From: CAYGZM01 sp964354365
GTDB taxonomy: Bacteria > Planctomycetota > Phycisphaerae > Sedimentisphaerales > Anaerobacaceae
Assembly: GCA_964354365.1 (NCBI GenBank)
Contig: CAYGZM010000041.1
Coordinates: 1 to 27,602 of the forward strand
Direction of reading: 5' to 3'
Length of the DNA: 27,602 nt
Part shown: in pieces, positions 1 to 9,066 of the stretch
How positions within the stretch are numbered: position 1 is the first letter of the stretch
Layout: each line of letters begins with the position of its first letter
The notes under the pieces: generated by a model
Database searches by the model: none
What the model saw: the letters and a program-made list of their open reading frames with translations, nothing else
Told to the model about the DNA's origin: nothing
Position numbers and translations under genes: made by a program

Positions 1-75
1 ACAGAACCGGTAATTCCAATCGCCGTTGAACGGTAAGAATAATTGTCGCTGATCAGCTATGAGTTCAACATGCAT
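1..75 (-). CDS. Partial hypothetical protein, runs off left edge
   Basis: The N-terminal 25 codons of a minus-strand gene are present and the rest lies outside the window. The start ATG has a good SD (GAGGT, about 8 nt upstream). The product begins MHVELIADQRQ and no family can be named from so little. It starts one base after the stop of the preceding micro-ORF, so it appears to be the next gene in the row that follows nrdJ. Confidence 0.5.
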   Translation of the reverse strand, partial: MHVELIADQRQLFLPFNGDWNYRFC

Positions 76-76
76 T

Positions 77-127
77 TTACACTACCTCTTTTCTGGGGTA
101 ACAGACACCTCCGGCGTTGAGAATCAT
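77..127 (-). CDS. Micro-ORF, 16 aa, in overlapping chain
   Basis: This ORF of 16 codons begins MILNAGGVC. Its ATG overlaps the stop of the preceding micro-ORF (ATGA) and its TAA is followed one base later by the next start. It has no SD of its own and would depend on translational coupling. It contains the SD of the next gene (1-75). It may simply be leader sequence for that gene; the spacing is the only evidence. Confidence 0.2.
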   Translation of the reverse strand: MILNAGGVCYPRKEVV

Positions 128-195
128 GTTATGTAATGCCATAGATCATGCCGACAGCGCGGAACAATATCCTCCTCGTTGCCTTCGTAGGCCAT
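124..195 (-). CDS. Micro-ORF, 23 aa, in overlapping chain
   Basis: This ORF of 23 codons begins MAYEGNEEDIVP. Its ATG shares bases with the stop of the preceding ORF (TGATG) and its stop overlaps the next start (ATGA). An AAGG stretch about 12 nt upstream is a weak SD. The acidic first half looks protein-like, but there is no homology evidence. The three micro-ORFs could also be remains of one decayed small gene. Confidence 0.25.
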   Translation of the reverse strand: MAYEGNEEDIVPRCRHDLWHYIT

Positions 196-254
196 CACCG
201 GCCGGCCTTCCAACCTTCAAGAATTTCCGGTTTGCTCCACCATTTCTGCTCCAT
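195..254 (-). CDS. Micro-ORF, 19 aa, just after nrdJ
   Basis: This ORF of 19 codons begins MEQKWWSKPEIL and starts 11 nt after the nrdJ stop. A short AGG lies very close to the ATG, so the SD is weak. It is followed by two further micro-ORFs in TGATG and ATGA junctions. The composition (Trp, Lys, Glu) looks like a folded or binding peptide rather than noise, but this is a weak argument. Confidence 0.3.
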   Translation of the reverse strand: MEQKWWSKPEILEGWKAGR

Positions 255-264
255 GGTCCTAAAC

Positions 265-2646
265 CTATCCACACCTGCTGTACCCGCAAACACATGTCAG
301 ACATCCGGATTCTTTGTGAAGAGACAGACCGCAGTCGGGACATACATTCGCCTCTACTGGCGAAAAAGAGTCGCTTGAGCCGTCCAGGGCCCCTTCAATT
401 GCCTTGGCAATGGCGTCCGGGCAGGAGAGCACATCAATATCTTCAGTGGTTCTTCGGCGTGCTGCAGTTGAAGGGCATCGGATATTCTTGAGCTGTTCCA
501 CGAGCACCCTCGGATCCACGCCAGAGCGGAGGGCTGCGGAGACTACTCGGCACGTAGCTTCGGACTGTGAAGGACATCCTCCTGCTTTGCCGAGATTGGC
601 GAACACCTCACAGAGACCATTGTCATCTTTGTTGACTGTCACGAAGAGCGTACCGCACCCCATGCGGAACTTGGTCGTTTCTCCTTTCGTCCTATGGACT
701 CTTGGTCTTGGAGAGATCATTCTGGCTCGTTCTCGTGAATGAGCGGTCTTGTGCGGGACGGCAATAGCCTGGTGGGGGCGTGCATCATCTCTATATACAG
801 TGATACCTTTGCAGCCAAGTTCATAGGCAAGACGGAATGTCCTGTCAACATCCCCTAAGGTCGCATCTGATGGCAGGTTGACCGTTTTGGATACGGCGTT
901 GTCCGTGTATTTTTGAAAGGCAGCCTGTATGCGGACGTGCCATTCCGGACTAATTTCATGTGCTGTCACCAGAACATCGGCAAGTCTCTTTGGAATTTCA
1001 GGAATGTCTTTAGGCGATACCCCGTCATTGAGCAAACCGCGGACTCTGTCGGACAGCCAGCCCTCCCCGGCGCCCAAATCTTCAACTACTTGGGGCAGCT
1101 GCACGAATTCCTCGCCGTCCAAGATGTTTCGTTTTGATACAATGCTGAATACTGGCTCAATTCCGCCGTTGCAGCCGGCAATAATGCTTATGCTTCCTGT
1201 CGGGGCGATTGTAGTGCAGGTCGCATTTCTCATGGGTCGGTGGTATTTAGTGTCCCAGGTGCTGCCGGCCCAATTGGGGAATTTCCCGCGCTCTGCCGCC
1301 AGCTTCTCGCTGGCGTCGTGTGCGTGTTTCTGAACAAAACAGGCCAGCTTCTCTGCAAGGGCAACAGCCTCTTCGCTGTCGTATCTGATGCCCAACAGGA
1401 TGAGGGCATCTGCAAAGCCCATTATCCCGAGCCCGATCTTGCGATTGCCGAGCGTCATCTCCCGGATATGTTGAACTGGCCAGTGATTGGCCTCGATTAC
1501 GTTGTCTAAGAACCTCGTCGCGAGCTTCACTGTCTCTGCAAGAGACTCCCAGTTCAGATCAGTTTTGTCAGGCGTAACAAGTTTTCCCACGTTAATTGAG
1601 CCGAGATTACAGGCCTCGTAAGGCAGCAGCGGCTGTTCGCCACATGGGTTAGTGGCCTCAATCCGACCAAGGCTCGGAGTCGGGTTGGCCTGATTCACGC
1701 GGTCAGTAAAGTAAACACCCGGTTCTCCTGTGGCGTGGGCGTTCGCAACGATGAGTTCCCACATTTGCTTGACGGTGTAACAGTCTGTTGTGGCCTTGTC
1801 CTCTGCCGGGACGAGATCGGTGATGGAATATGGTCCCACGCCTGCAGATCGCGGAATCAGGTACCTCCTCTTGTCTCTGGGGTTAGTCACAATGTGCGGA
1901 GTATCCGGATCGTTTTGGAGCTTATCCATAAAAGAATCTGGCAGCTTGACTGAGATATTGAAATTCGTGAAGGCGTCGAGCCTGAGTTTGGCATGAATGA
2001 AGCTCAACACGTCAGGATGGTCGACGCTCATCATGCCCATGTTTGCCCCTCGGCGAAAGGCTCCCTGTTGAATCGCATTGGTCGTCTCAGAAAGGACACA
2101 CCCGAAGCTAATAGGTCCAGAGGTGGTGCCGCCGCTGGACCGGACGGTATCTCCCCTCGGGCGTAGCTCGTCAAGGGAGTATCCCGTTCCCCCTCCCTCT
2201 TTCTGAACGATGGCGGTGTTCTTGACCGTCTCAAATATCTCCTCTACGCTATCTTTAAGTGGCAGTACAAAACAGCCGCTAAGCGACCCGCTCTTTCGGC
2301 CTGCGTTCATCAGTGTGGGACTGTTTGGCAGAAAGACACCGTTGGCCATAAGCTTGTAGAATTGGTCGGTGATGGATGAGACTTGTGAATCAGTTGCGCC
2401 AAACTTCGTCTCGACGGCTGCAATTGTGTGAGCAACGCGGCGAAACATTTGCTCCGGGGTCTCTATGACATTTCCGTGCTCATCCTTCATGAGGTACCTT
2501 CTGGTCAAGACCTCGCTGCGCATATCAAGAATGCCGCGTTTCTTAGAGTGTTCCGACATGTTTTCATTTTCGTCGTTCATATGCCCAAACTGATTGTGTC
2601 CCAGATACACAGTGTGTTTTCCGTTGAGTGGTATATCTGGATTCAT
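265..2646 (-). CDS. nrdJ: Adenosylcobalamin-dependent ribonucleotide reductase (class II)
   Basis: Reduces ribonucleotides to deoxyribonucleotides in the cytoplasm with a radical generated from adenosylcobalamin, without an oxygen-dependent partner subunit. The 793-residue product has the class II/NrdJ hallmarks: the redox Cys in SGCFVLP (about residue 125), the finger-loop NPCGE with the radical Cys (333-337), the partner Cys in EACNLGS (about 345), the TIAPTGSIS phosphate loop, and a C-terminal Cys-rich tail (CPDC, CLTC, CGYSRC) typical of the family. The start is uncertain: neither this ATG nor the internal ATGs at residues 23 and 30 has a clear SD, and family similarity only begins around residue 30-45. 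It follows the ATPase gene by 70 nt and closes the long minus-strand row. NrdJ is common on plasmids and phages that supply their own deoxynucleotides. Confidence 0.95.
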   Translation of the reverse strand: MNPDIPLNGKHTVYLGHNQFGHMNDENENMSEHSKKRGILDMRSEVLTRRYLMKDEHGNVIETPEQMFRRVAHTIAAVETKFGATDSQVSSITDQFYKLMANGVFLPNSPTLMNAGRKSGSLSGCFVLPLKDSVEEIFETVKNTAIVQKEGGGTGYSLDELRPRGDTVRSSGGTTSGPISFGCVLSETTNAIQQGAFRRGANMGMMSVDHPDVLSFIHAKLRLDAFTNFNISVKLPDSFMDKLQNDPDTPHIVTNPRDKRRYLIPRSAGVGPYSITDLVPAEDKATTDCYTVKQMWELIVANAHATGEPGVYFTDRVNQANPTPSLGRIEATNPCGEQPLLPYEACNLGSINVGKLVTPDKTDLNWESLAETVKLATRFLDNVIEANHWPVQHIREMTLGNRKIGLGIMGFADALILLGIRYDSEEAVALAEKLACFVQKHAHDASEKLAAERGKFPNWAGSTWDTKYHRPMRNATCTTIAPTGSISIIAGCNGGIEPVFSIVSKRNILDGEEFVQLPQVVEDLGAGEGWLSDRVRGLLNDGVSPKDIPEIPKRLADVLVTAHEISPEWHVRIQAAFQKYTDNAVSKTVNLPSDATLGDVDRTFRLAYELGCKGITVYRDDARPHQAIAVPHKTAHSRERARMISPRPRVHRTKGETTKFRMGCGTLFVTVNKDDNGLCEVFANLGKAGGCPSQSEATCRVVSAALRSGVDPRVLVEQLKNIRCPSTAARRRTTEDIDVLSCPDAIAKAIEGALDGSSDSFSPVEANVCPDCGLSLHKESGCLTCVCGYSRCG

Positions 2647-2716
2647 TCGCTGCTATTGAGTCTGTTTCATCGACGGGTTTTCTGCCTTCCGGTCCCTGCC
2701 ATCATCATCCCGTTGA

Positions 2717-4828
2717 TCATGCATCGGGATCACCTTGGGACTCCTTGTTTTCCAGGAACGTGTTTAGCATCATGAATGCGATCCTGTCCTTCTCCATCAA
2801 ATCGGCGCCGAATCGCTTGGCGATTTCGTTCTTGAGCTGATGGAGTTCCTTTTCGCTCAGCACCGCGAAGACAACCTGGTCCCACCCCGCCTCCAGGTCC
2901 TTGATCAGGTTACTTATCTCCTTTTCCATATTCTCCAGAGCTACCTCGACCGCCACTTTCTTTTCAGCCCATTCGACGCCGATATCGACGCTCTTATTAC
3001 TGAGCCACTGCTCGATCTTGGCGGGGTAGCCTTTTCCGATCGCCCAGCGATAGATGGTGTGCTGCCAGAATACATGCTCGATGCCGCCATGACCGACCGG
3101 CTGTTTGCAGTCCACAGCCAGCTTCGATAGCAGATGGTATCCCGCCTGTGTGATCTCAACGACCGACAGCGGGCCGCCCCGCTTGCCGGTCTTGATCCGA
3201 TGAACGCGAATAAGGCCTGGGCCGGCATCGATCAACTGCTGCCGGATCAGATTGGCCTTGTATTGAGAATGACTGCTCAGCTCGTCCAATCGCCCCAACG
3301 GCGCGAGAAGATGCGCCGGCTGGGCGAGGAACTCAAGATAATCCCAGTGTGTCTTAGCAAGATTGTAATGGTCAAATACGGCCAGCGGCTGGTTTTCTGC
3401 AGTGGTCTGCGAAAACAGGGACGGCGGCTCGGGCTCCGGCTCCAGAAGCGTGTCAAGGACGCGATCCGTTTCCTCGACTCGTTCGGCGATCTGCTGCTGT
3501 GTGGCCAGCGGCAAGTTGATCTCGCCCACGTTGCCGAGGAAGGCCCGGGGGCAGTTCTTCGTCCGGCAGACGACCTCTCGCTCGGGCATTTCCATCATAT
3601 AGTCGGCCTGCTCGCGATCGAGAGCCAGTTGATCGCTGAGGATGCGCCTCGAATAGCTGTCATTCGGCCGATACGCGATACAAAAGGCACTCAGGTTTGA
3701 GAGAATAACGGCAGGAACCGTAAAGATGCTCTGGGTGCCCACGACTATGCCGACAGCCCTTTTTCGAAGAGTCCGGGCGGCATTGAGCATATAAGGTTCT
3801 GCGACGTCGGCACGCTTACATCGTTCGATAGTGCAGATATGCGTGAATTCGTCCATGATCAACACCAAAGAAAGTGTCGGCTGGAAGCAGACCGGCATAT
3901 ACTGCTGCAGGAACAGCATCAGGTCGCCTACAAAGGTGTTGATGTGGTCCGCGGATAGTCCATTTAACATCCACACCACAGATCTGCGGGTCAAGGCGGC
4001 AAGGTCGTGACTGCGGGTTGTATCATAGACCGACCCCATGAATTGCAGGTCCTCTCGTAATCGATTAAGGAGCGATTCCCGGCTCATGGAGTCACGAGAG
4101 CCCGGCTTGAATCTCTGAGCCTGAATGTGATCCAACAGCTGACGTTCATTGAATGTGCCCTGACGGTTCAATAATTCGAAGCAGGCGTTCCGATCCATGT
4201 TCATCGTGTAGTCTCTCAAGTACAAACACTCCCTGTCTTGGACAGTGAGTTTTGCGAGATGCGTCTTCTGATCCACGCCTGGCGGAGCCTTGTACCTGTT
4301 GTATTTAAATGACCTGGCGACTTCGATCAGTAAGACGTCTTCACAACCGACGGCCTGCGGCGATGCCATGTAGGCGGACATCTGTCCCTCCGTGCAGAAA
4401 CACCACACGGAGACGTGCCTTTGCCCGGTGGCTGCGGACCAGCCAAGGCGGTGGATTTGCTGGCCCAGATTGACGAGCCAGGTGGTCTTACCACTTCCGC
4501 TGGGGCCTACGATCATTCCATGCTCGGTTAGACCGGCCTTTGGTATCCTCGCCGGATACTCGGGTCCGCGACCGGCAACGACCTTGACAAGCTCATAAGA
4601 CCCCCGACCCACTTGGCTTTCTGGTGGCGCAGGAAGGAACGGATGGTCCGTTTTGACCTTCTGGTCAAACTTTATCTGAAGGAATTTCAGCAGCTTCTGA
4701 CGCTTCTTCGGGTCCTGCAGGAAGAGCGTGGAGTTTATGGCTTTCTTCACCCAAAGGACATTCTCCACGCCCGCCTTGGCCGCAAAGTCGCGAAGCCACC
4801 TTTTGTCGTTATAGTCGCCGTAACTCAC
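2717..4828 (-). CDS. HerA/TraG-type P-loop ATPase with winged-helix and possible nuclease tail
   Basis: Likely a hexameric DNA pump or coupling protein. Walker A is GPSGSGKTT (about 108-116), Walker B is VLIMDEFTH (about 322-330), and the stretch ARTLRKRAVGIVVGTQS (about 351-367) is the sensor region typical of HerA, FtsK and VirD4/TraG ATPases. No transmembrane segment is visible, unlike classical VirD4. After about residue 450 a linker leads to a winged-helix-like region, and near the C-terminus VDIGVEW followed by KKVAVEVALEN resembles the D...(E/D)xK core of PD-(D/E)XK nucleases; that assignment is tentative. The start is a GTG whose GTGA overlaps the stop of the small membrane protein gene, so the two are probably translationally coupled. 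In context it would move or process DNA for the tubulin/vWA system. Confidence 0.85.
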   Translation of the reverse strand: MSYGDYNDKRWLRDFAAKAGVENVLWVKKAINSTLFLQDPKKRQKLLKFLQIKFDQKVKTDHPFLPAPPESQVGRGSYELVKVVAGRGPEYPARIPKAGLTEHGMIVGPSGSGKTTWLVNLGQQIHRLGWSAATGQRHVSVWCFCTEGQMSAYMASPQAVGCEDVLLIEVARSFKYNRYKAPPGVDQKTHLAKLTVQDRECLYLRDYTMNMDRNACFELLNRQGTFNERQLLDHIQAQRFKPGSRDSMSRESLLNRLREDLQFMGSVYDTTRSHDLAALTRRSVVWMLNGLSADHINTFVGDLMLFLQQYMPVCFQPTLSLVLIMDEFTHICTIERCKRADVAEPYMLNAARTLRKRAVGIVVGTQSIFTVPAVILSNLSAFCIAYRPNDSYSRRILSDQLALDREQADYMMEMPEREVVCRTKNCPRAFLGNVGEINLPLATQQQIAERVEETDRVLDTLLEPEPEPPSLFSQTTAENQPLAVFDHYNLAKTHWDYLEFLAQPAHLLAPLGRLDELSSHSQYKANLIRQQLIDAGPGLIRVHRIKTGKRGGPLSVVEITQAGYHLLSKLAVDCKQPVGHGGIEHVFWQHTIYRWAIGKGYPAKIEQWLSNKSVDIGVEWAEKKVAVEVALENMEKEISNLIKDLEAGWDQVVFAVLSEKELHQLKNEIAKRFGADLMEKDRIAFMMLNTFLENKESQGDPDA

Positions 4829-5121
4829 TTTCTTTTTACTCCATCGGCGGGAAGAAGGCTATAAATGGCGGCGCTTACAGGCTTTACTGCCGCCAGTGCC
4901 CCAATGAGTGCGGCGACGAGTTTGACCAGCCTCTTTGGGCATCCGAAGTCCTCCATGAAGCTGAAATCCACACCGTATTCAATCAGGAACACGCTGAACC
5001 ACCAGCCGATGAGGGCCCCTACTGTTAGACCGACGACCAGGGGCCAGAAGGGCTTGAGAACACCCATGTTGTTACGCAATAACAACAGGATCACGACAAC
5101 GAGTACGATTTTGATAAACAT
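4825..5121 (-). CDS. Small integral membrane protein
   Basis: 98 residues with three hydrophobic segments: roughly 2-16 (valine/leucine-rich), 25-48 (WPLVVGLTVGALIGWWFSVF) and 66-90 (LVKLVAALIGALAAVKPVSA), ending in a short basic tail. An AAGGA precedes the ATG at good spacing. Its stop overlaps the GTG of the ATPase gene by 4 nt, and it lies 12 nt after the Cys-rich protein gene. I do not recognise the family. Sitting directly before a soluble HerA/TraG-type ATPase, it may be that ATPase's membrane anchor, playing the part that the N-terminal membrane domain plays in VirD4; this is inference from position. Confidence 0.75.
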   Translation of the reverse strand: MFIKIVLVVVILLLLRNNMGVLKPFWPLVVGLTVGALIGWWFSVFLIEYGVDFSFMEDFGCPKRLVKLVAALIGALAAVKPVSAAIYSLLPADGVKRK

Positions 5122-5133
5122 GAGAGGATCCTT

Positions 5134-5679
5134 TCAAAACTTGATGAGGTAATAGACAGCGCTGGCGACGATTAGCCACTTGACCAACTGCTTGAGAAGC
5201 CAGATTCGCAGAGTGCTCTTGATGCAGGCCTCGCATATCACCCTCTTCTCACCGTCGACAATGGGTCTCTCTCGCCTGCATTTATAGCAACAGGCAGCAT
5301 TACAGATCCAGCAGATGTTCAGGGCGTTCTTTGCGCAATCCGTGCACAGGATCAAGGGTTCTTCTCGGCCAAGCCTTCTACAGCTAAGACAAGCCACCCC
5401 GGCCTCGGCGCCGGTGTGCATTACATGCCCGCAGCCGCTGGCGGTCTTCCACCGCAGCTCTGTAGTATCGACCGAACCGCAATCCTCGACACGAGTCGTC
5501 TGGCACTTATTGACCAACAGTTCATTGGTCCGCCCGTGGAACTGGCCGTCTATGTAGATCAGCGTCTTCTCCTGAAGGCCATCGCAGGTGCCTACGATAT
5601 CATCGTCTCCAAGGGCTTGTTCTTCGACGTTCTGTTTGTCGATAGTGTTTTCACTGTCTTGGATATCAGGTTCCGGCAT
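5134..5679 (-). CDS. Cys-rich zinc-binding, tail-anchored protein
   Basis: 181 residues. The acidic N-terminal half (1-75) has no recognisable motif. Residues from about 80 carry many paired cysteines (CLSC, CTDC, CWIC, CYKC, CEAC), enough for two or three treble-clef or ribbon zinc sites. Residues about 157-180 form a hydrophobic segment (LLKQLVKWLIVASAVYYLIKF) typical of a C-terminal membrane anchor. The SD (GAGGAG) is strong. It sits 17 nt after the DnaJ-finger gene and 12 nt before the small membrane protein gene. A membrane-facing protein-protein adaptor is plausible; no enzyme activity is suggested. Confidence 0.8.
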   Translation of the reverse strand: MPEPDIQDSENTIDKQNVEEQALGDDDIVGTCDGLQEKTLIYIDGQFHGRTNELLVNKCQTTRVEDCGSVDTTELRWKTASGCGHVMHTGAEAGVACLSCRRLGREEPLILCTDCAKNALNICWICNAACCYKCRRERPIVDGEKRVICEACIKSTLRIWLLKQLVKWLIVASAVYYLIKF

Positions 5680-5696
5680 ATAGATACTCCTCGCCC

Positions 5697-6662
5697 TTAG
5701 AGGCCTGTTGGGCCTATGACGTCTGTGTCGATATTCAAACCGAAGGGGTCCAAGAAGCCTACAACATCCAACGGACTTGCCGGACCGTGCAGGGCCGCAG
5801 GTGGAAGGCTTGGGTTAGTTACGCTGATGTCACGGTGTGGCGGTATCACAAGCTCGCCGAGGGGGTCGTTCGCGATCTCGGCAGATAGACGTGGATCATA
5901 TCCGGACAGGTCTATCCGAGTCTCTTCGGGATGCAAGATGCCGCCCTTGCCTGGTCCGCCGACTACGTCATCGGCCAACGGTTCGATGGGCAGATCTAAA
6001 GGCGACTGGGCGGGATTTGGAAGGGCCTCTATAGGTTCCCGACTACCCAGGTCGTACGAGACCTCCGCCATGATGGGGCCCGAACCCAATTCCATAGGCT
6101 CTTGGAAGTTACTGTGGGCGAAGTCCATGTCGAGGCTGAGATCCTGTCCGAATTCTCCGCCGATGGTTAGGATGAGATCGTCGGAAATCCGAAGAACGGT
6201 CTCGCGGACAGGGCAATCGGGAACTCGATTAACGACCTGTCCTGGATGTTGTAATGGAAGGCCCTCATCGTCATCGGCTGCGCCTTCCTTGTCGCCGTAT
6301 GGGCCAATATACTCTGATTCCGGCGTGGACTGGGGTATCACGCTGCCTTCCGGCCAGCTGGATAGCGGCGAACCCGGCAGCGGCAGGATGATCGGGCTGC
6401 GCGAGAGCCGGCCGCGCCGGCCGGATTTGCGCCTGCCCGGCCAAATCTTCTTTTGCGGCAAGCGCAAACGGATGCGGACTGGATGTGAGCGACGCCTTGC
6501 CTTGCCACTGCCGGAGCACACCGGGCAATCCAGCTCTATTACATCGTCGGGATCGATCTGAGGCGCATCACTAAAGGCAAACGCGATTGTGCCCGTTCCA
6601 CTGCAGGCGGTACAGATCTTAAGCGAATCTTTATTGTCGACGTTACTGTTTTCATCAGGCAT
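5697..6662 (-). CDS. DnaJ-type zinc-finger protein without J domain
   Basis: 321 residues. The N-terminus has two CxxCxGxG repeats (CTACSGTG at about 17-24 and CPVCSGSG at about 46-53), the signature of the DnaJ central zinc finger that binds unfolded clients. There is no J domain and no HPD motif. A short Arg/Lys-rich stretch follows (about 55-90). The remaining 230 residues are Pro/Gly/Asp-rich and probably largely disordered, with an IxLSGYDPRL-like patch near 255. The SD (AGGAG) is clear. The gene sits between the vWA and Cys-rich genes, so it is probably an assembly or adaptor component of the same complex. Confidence 0.8.
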   Translation of the reverse strand: MPDENSNVDNKDSLKICTACSGTGTIAFAFSDAPQIDPDDVIELDCPVCSGSGKARRRSHPVRIRLRLPQKKIWPGRRKSGRRGRLSRSPIILPLPGSPLSSWPEGSVIPQSTPESEYIGPYGDKEGAADDDEGLPLQHPGQVVNRVPDCPVRETVLRISDDLILTIGGEFGQDLSLDMDFAHSNFQEPMELGSGPIMAEVSYDLGSREPIEALPNPAQSPLDLPIEPLADDVVGGPGKGGILHPEETRIDLSGYDPRLSAEIANDPLGELVIPPHRDISVTNPSLPPAALHGPASPLDVVGFLDPFGLNIDTDVIGPTGL

Positions 6663-6745
6663 GATTATGTCTCCTGCACTATCACTACTTTTAAGTCATC
6701 GCTGCGCGAAATCGCCGTTGGGGGCTCTCCATCTCGCTTACCGCT

Positions 6746-8971
6746 TCATTGGCCCCGATTGGTGCCCTCCACGGCCGTTTTCAGCATCCAGAACAAGAGC
6801 GTACCCAGCAGTACCGCCGCCAACCCGACGGCCAGGTAGAATAGAAGTCTCTTGTAGGTCGCCTCGTAGAGGATGGTCATGGGCAAAGCAAGGCCCAACA
6901 CAACATCACGGGCGGCATTTTCGGGCAAAAGAACAAGGCTCCCCTGTACCACTGTATCTCGCCACCATCTGGCGCAACTTGCCGGATCACTCGGTTTCAT
7001 GGACCAGCTCACCGATTGGCCAGGTCCTGCACCCGAGAATCCGCTACCGCCCACAGGACCCTGCAAGAGGCCCCTGATGCGCAAATTCTTTGCAGCTCCC
7101 TCGCCGATAGGCGGACCTGCCAGTCCCAGGCTGGCACGTCCTGCGATAGGCCGGTCCGGCTTGCCGCCGCGACATGCATAGCAAGTTAGGACCCCACGGT
7201 CGCCGCAGAGAACCGCCTGCACCGGCCCCGGGGCGACGAAACCGACCTCCACCGGCGGCGGCTCAACGTAGCGAATGCCAGAAGTAGGCGGCGGTGGTTT
7301 CAGCTGTAGAGTCCATCTGGTAGCCACACCGGCCGAACGGACCCTGCCGGTTAATGTAATATCCACCGTCTGTCGGCCGGCACGTACAGTCACCGGGACT
7401 CCGCCGACGTCAACCACGTCATTACATGGAACAAGTCCCAGCACCGTTTTCGGCGCTATCATACCATCGAGTTCGATATCAAGCTTCACCGGCACGGTGA
7501 CCAGACCGGCGGTCAAGTCCGACCATTGCGGGGTGCCAATGCCGGATATGGCTTGTTTGATGCGGGTGCTCTGCAATGCGGGCAGCTTCATCCGGACCGC
7601 CAATAGGATCTCCATAGAAGAGAGGCTTACTGTCTTAGGGACGGAGATCGTTCTTACCTGAATTTGCACGGCGATAGGCTCGTTCCGCACGATCTGATCC
7701 AAAGAGACCTTTACGGCGACATCAACATTCACCTCGGCGTTCTGGCCCTGCATCAGGATGGGGCAATCGGTTGAGATCTGAGCCTCGCCTAATCCGCGAA
7801 TATCCCATTTGATCTGTTCGGACCACGAGATCGGCGTCTTGCTCGCAGCCTCTACGTGGAGACGCATCGGCCAGACTGCGATGCGATTCTGCAGGTCTTG
7901 CCATCGCGGGCTATCCCGTTCCCGCAGTTCCGCCGAAACGGCCAGTTGAGGGCGCAACAGACCTGTGGGAAGGTCGCACCAAATCTGCTGTGGCGCTATC
8001 ATAATGAATATGATGCCTCTGTCGGTTTTCACCTGACTCGGCCCACTGAATTGCAGAGGCAGGGCATATCGCTGTGTAGGACTGAATTTTTGGAGGTCGA
8101 GCTTTGCCAGCAGGGTTATTGTCTCCGTACTATTGACAGTTACACTCGATCTGCCCAACCATCGCGATTCTGCGATGGGGCAAGCCACCGCCACGTTTGC
8201 CTGAAAAGGCAGCATGCTTGTGCGGGGGCTCGCTACCGTCACATCCATCTGGATACCTGCAATGCATGATTCAGCATCGTGCCATCTGACATCTCGTATC
8301 TTCACGGACGGGACAAGGGTAATAGTCCGCAGTTCGAGTTGCCCGGCGTCAACTACTGCGACGTTCGGATTCTTCTGCAGGCGGGCGACTATGCTGCCGA
8401 TAACGCCACCCCAGCGCTTGACGACCACCGTCTGCGACAGTCCTTTGCTGGCTCGCAGGCCGAAGAGCTTGTCCAGCTTGTCCTCTTGCTCCCGTACCAT
8501 CTGCGGGCTGCCGATGTTGTTTTCTCCGTCGCTGTATAAAAAGGTCACTAAATGAGGTGCTGATGACAATCTGGTTGCCCACTCAATTGACCTGCTCAAG
8601 CCCGCTGCGATATTAGTATGTCCATCAGGTTGAAGCTTGGCGATTGCGTCATTCAATTCTTTAGGGTTTGTGTAGATGCGGTCAAAGCCGCTACATACTT
8701 GGTCGCTGAACGGAACCAGAATCACCGGGGTCTTGTCACTTGCCGGCAGTTGCATCAGGGCCTGTTGGATCTCTCTGCGCGCCGTCTCCAGGCGACTTAT
8801 AGCCGTGCCGTCGGCTTGGCTCATCGAGCTCGACGCATCGACAACTACGATCCGCAGGATTTGGATCCCTTGACCCCCGGGAGATACAGAGGCCGGCTGG
8901 TTTGCCTCGGCCGGCAAGATTAAAACCACTGCCAAATATAATATGAGTCTTGATTGTTTGTGATAAACCAT
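6746..8971 (-). CDS. Secreted, membrane-anchored von Willebrand A domain protein
   Basis: 741 residues. The N-terminus has a signal-peptide-like segment (LILYLAVVLILPAEA, about 9-23). A vWA domain follows at about 38-215 with an intact metal-dependent adhesion site: DASSS (45-49), GHTN with the Thr ligand (117-120) and YSDGEN (146-151). The middle 400 residues look beta-rich and are not recognised; a short Cys-containing Gly-rich patch (CYACRGG) lies near 605. One transmembrane helix (about 706-732) and a short cytoplasmic tail end the protein. The domain should face outside the cytoplasmic membrane. SD AAGGAG is good. vWA proteins beside tubulin-like genes have been reported for an FtsZ-like family proposed to remodel membranes, and this pairing matches. 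Confidence 0.88.
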   Translation of the reverse strand: MVYHKQSRLILYLAVVLILPAEANQPASVSPGGQGIQILRIVVVDASSSMSQADGTAISRLETARREIQQALMQLPASDKTPVILVPFSDQVCSGFDRIYTNPKELNDAIAKLQPDGHTNIAAGLSRSIEWATRLSSAPHLVTFLYSDGENNIGSPQMVREQEDKLDKLFGLRASKGLSQTVVVKRWGGVIGSIVARLQKNPNVAVVDAGQLELRTITLVPSVKIRDVRWHDAESCIAGIQMDVTVASPRTSMLPFQANVAVACPIAESRWLGRSSVTVNSTETITLLAKLDLQKFSPTQRYALPLQFSGPSQVKTDRGIIFIMIAPQQIWCDLPTGLLRPQLAVSAELRERDSPRWQDLQNRIAVWPMRLHVEAASKTPISWSEQIKWDIRGLGEAQISTDCPILMQGQNAEVNVDVAVKVSLDQIVRNEPIAVQIQVRTISVPKTVSLSSMEILLAVRMKLPALQSTRIKQAISGIGTPQWSDLTAGLVTVPVKLDIELDGMIAPKTVLGLVPCNDVVDVGGVPVTVRAGRQTVDITLTGRVRSAGVATRWTLQLKPPPPTSGIRYVEPPPVEVGFVAPGPVQAVLCGDRGVLTCYACRGGKPDRPIAGRASLGLAGPPIGEGAAKNLRIRGLLQGPVGGSGFSGAGPGQSVSWSMKPSDPASCARWWRDTVVQGSLVLLPENAARDVVLGLALPMTILYEATYKRLLFYLAVGLAAVLLGTLLFWMLKTAVEGTNRGQ

Positions 8972-9066
8972 CGTATGCTCCTTTTTCTCTTAGATCCTTT
9001 CGTTTCATTATCGACGTGGTCTATCCCGGCGGATCTTTGCCGAGCAGCCGGCTCGTCACTAACACT

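Noticed and set aside
2031..2234. Open frames antisense to nrdJ and in other long genes.
   Set aside because: They lie wholly inside strongly supported genes, lack SDs and encode Arg/Ser/Pro-rich shadow sequence.
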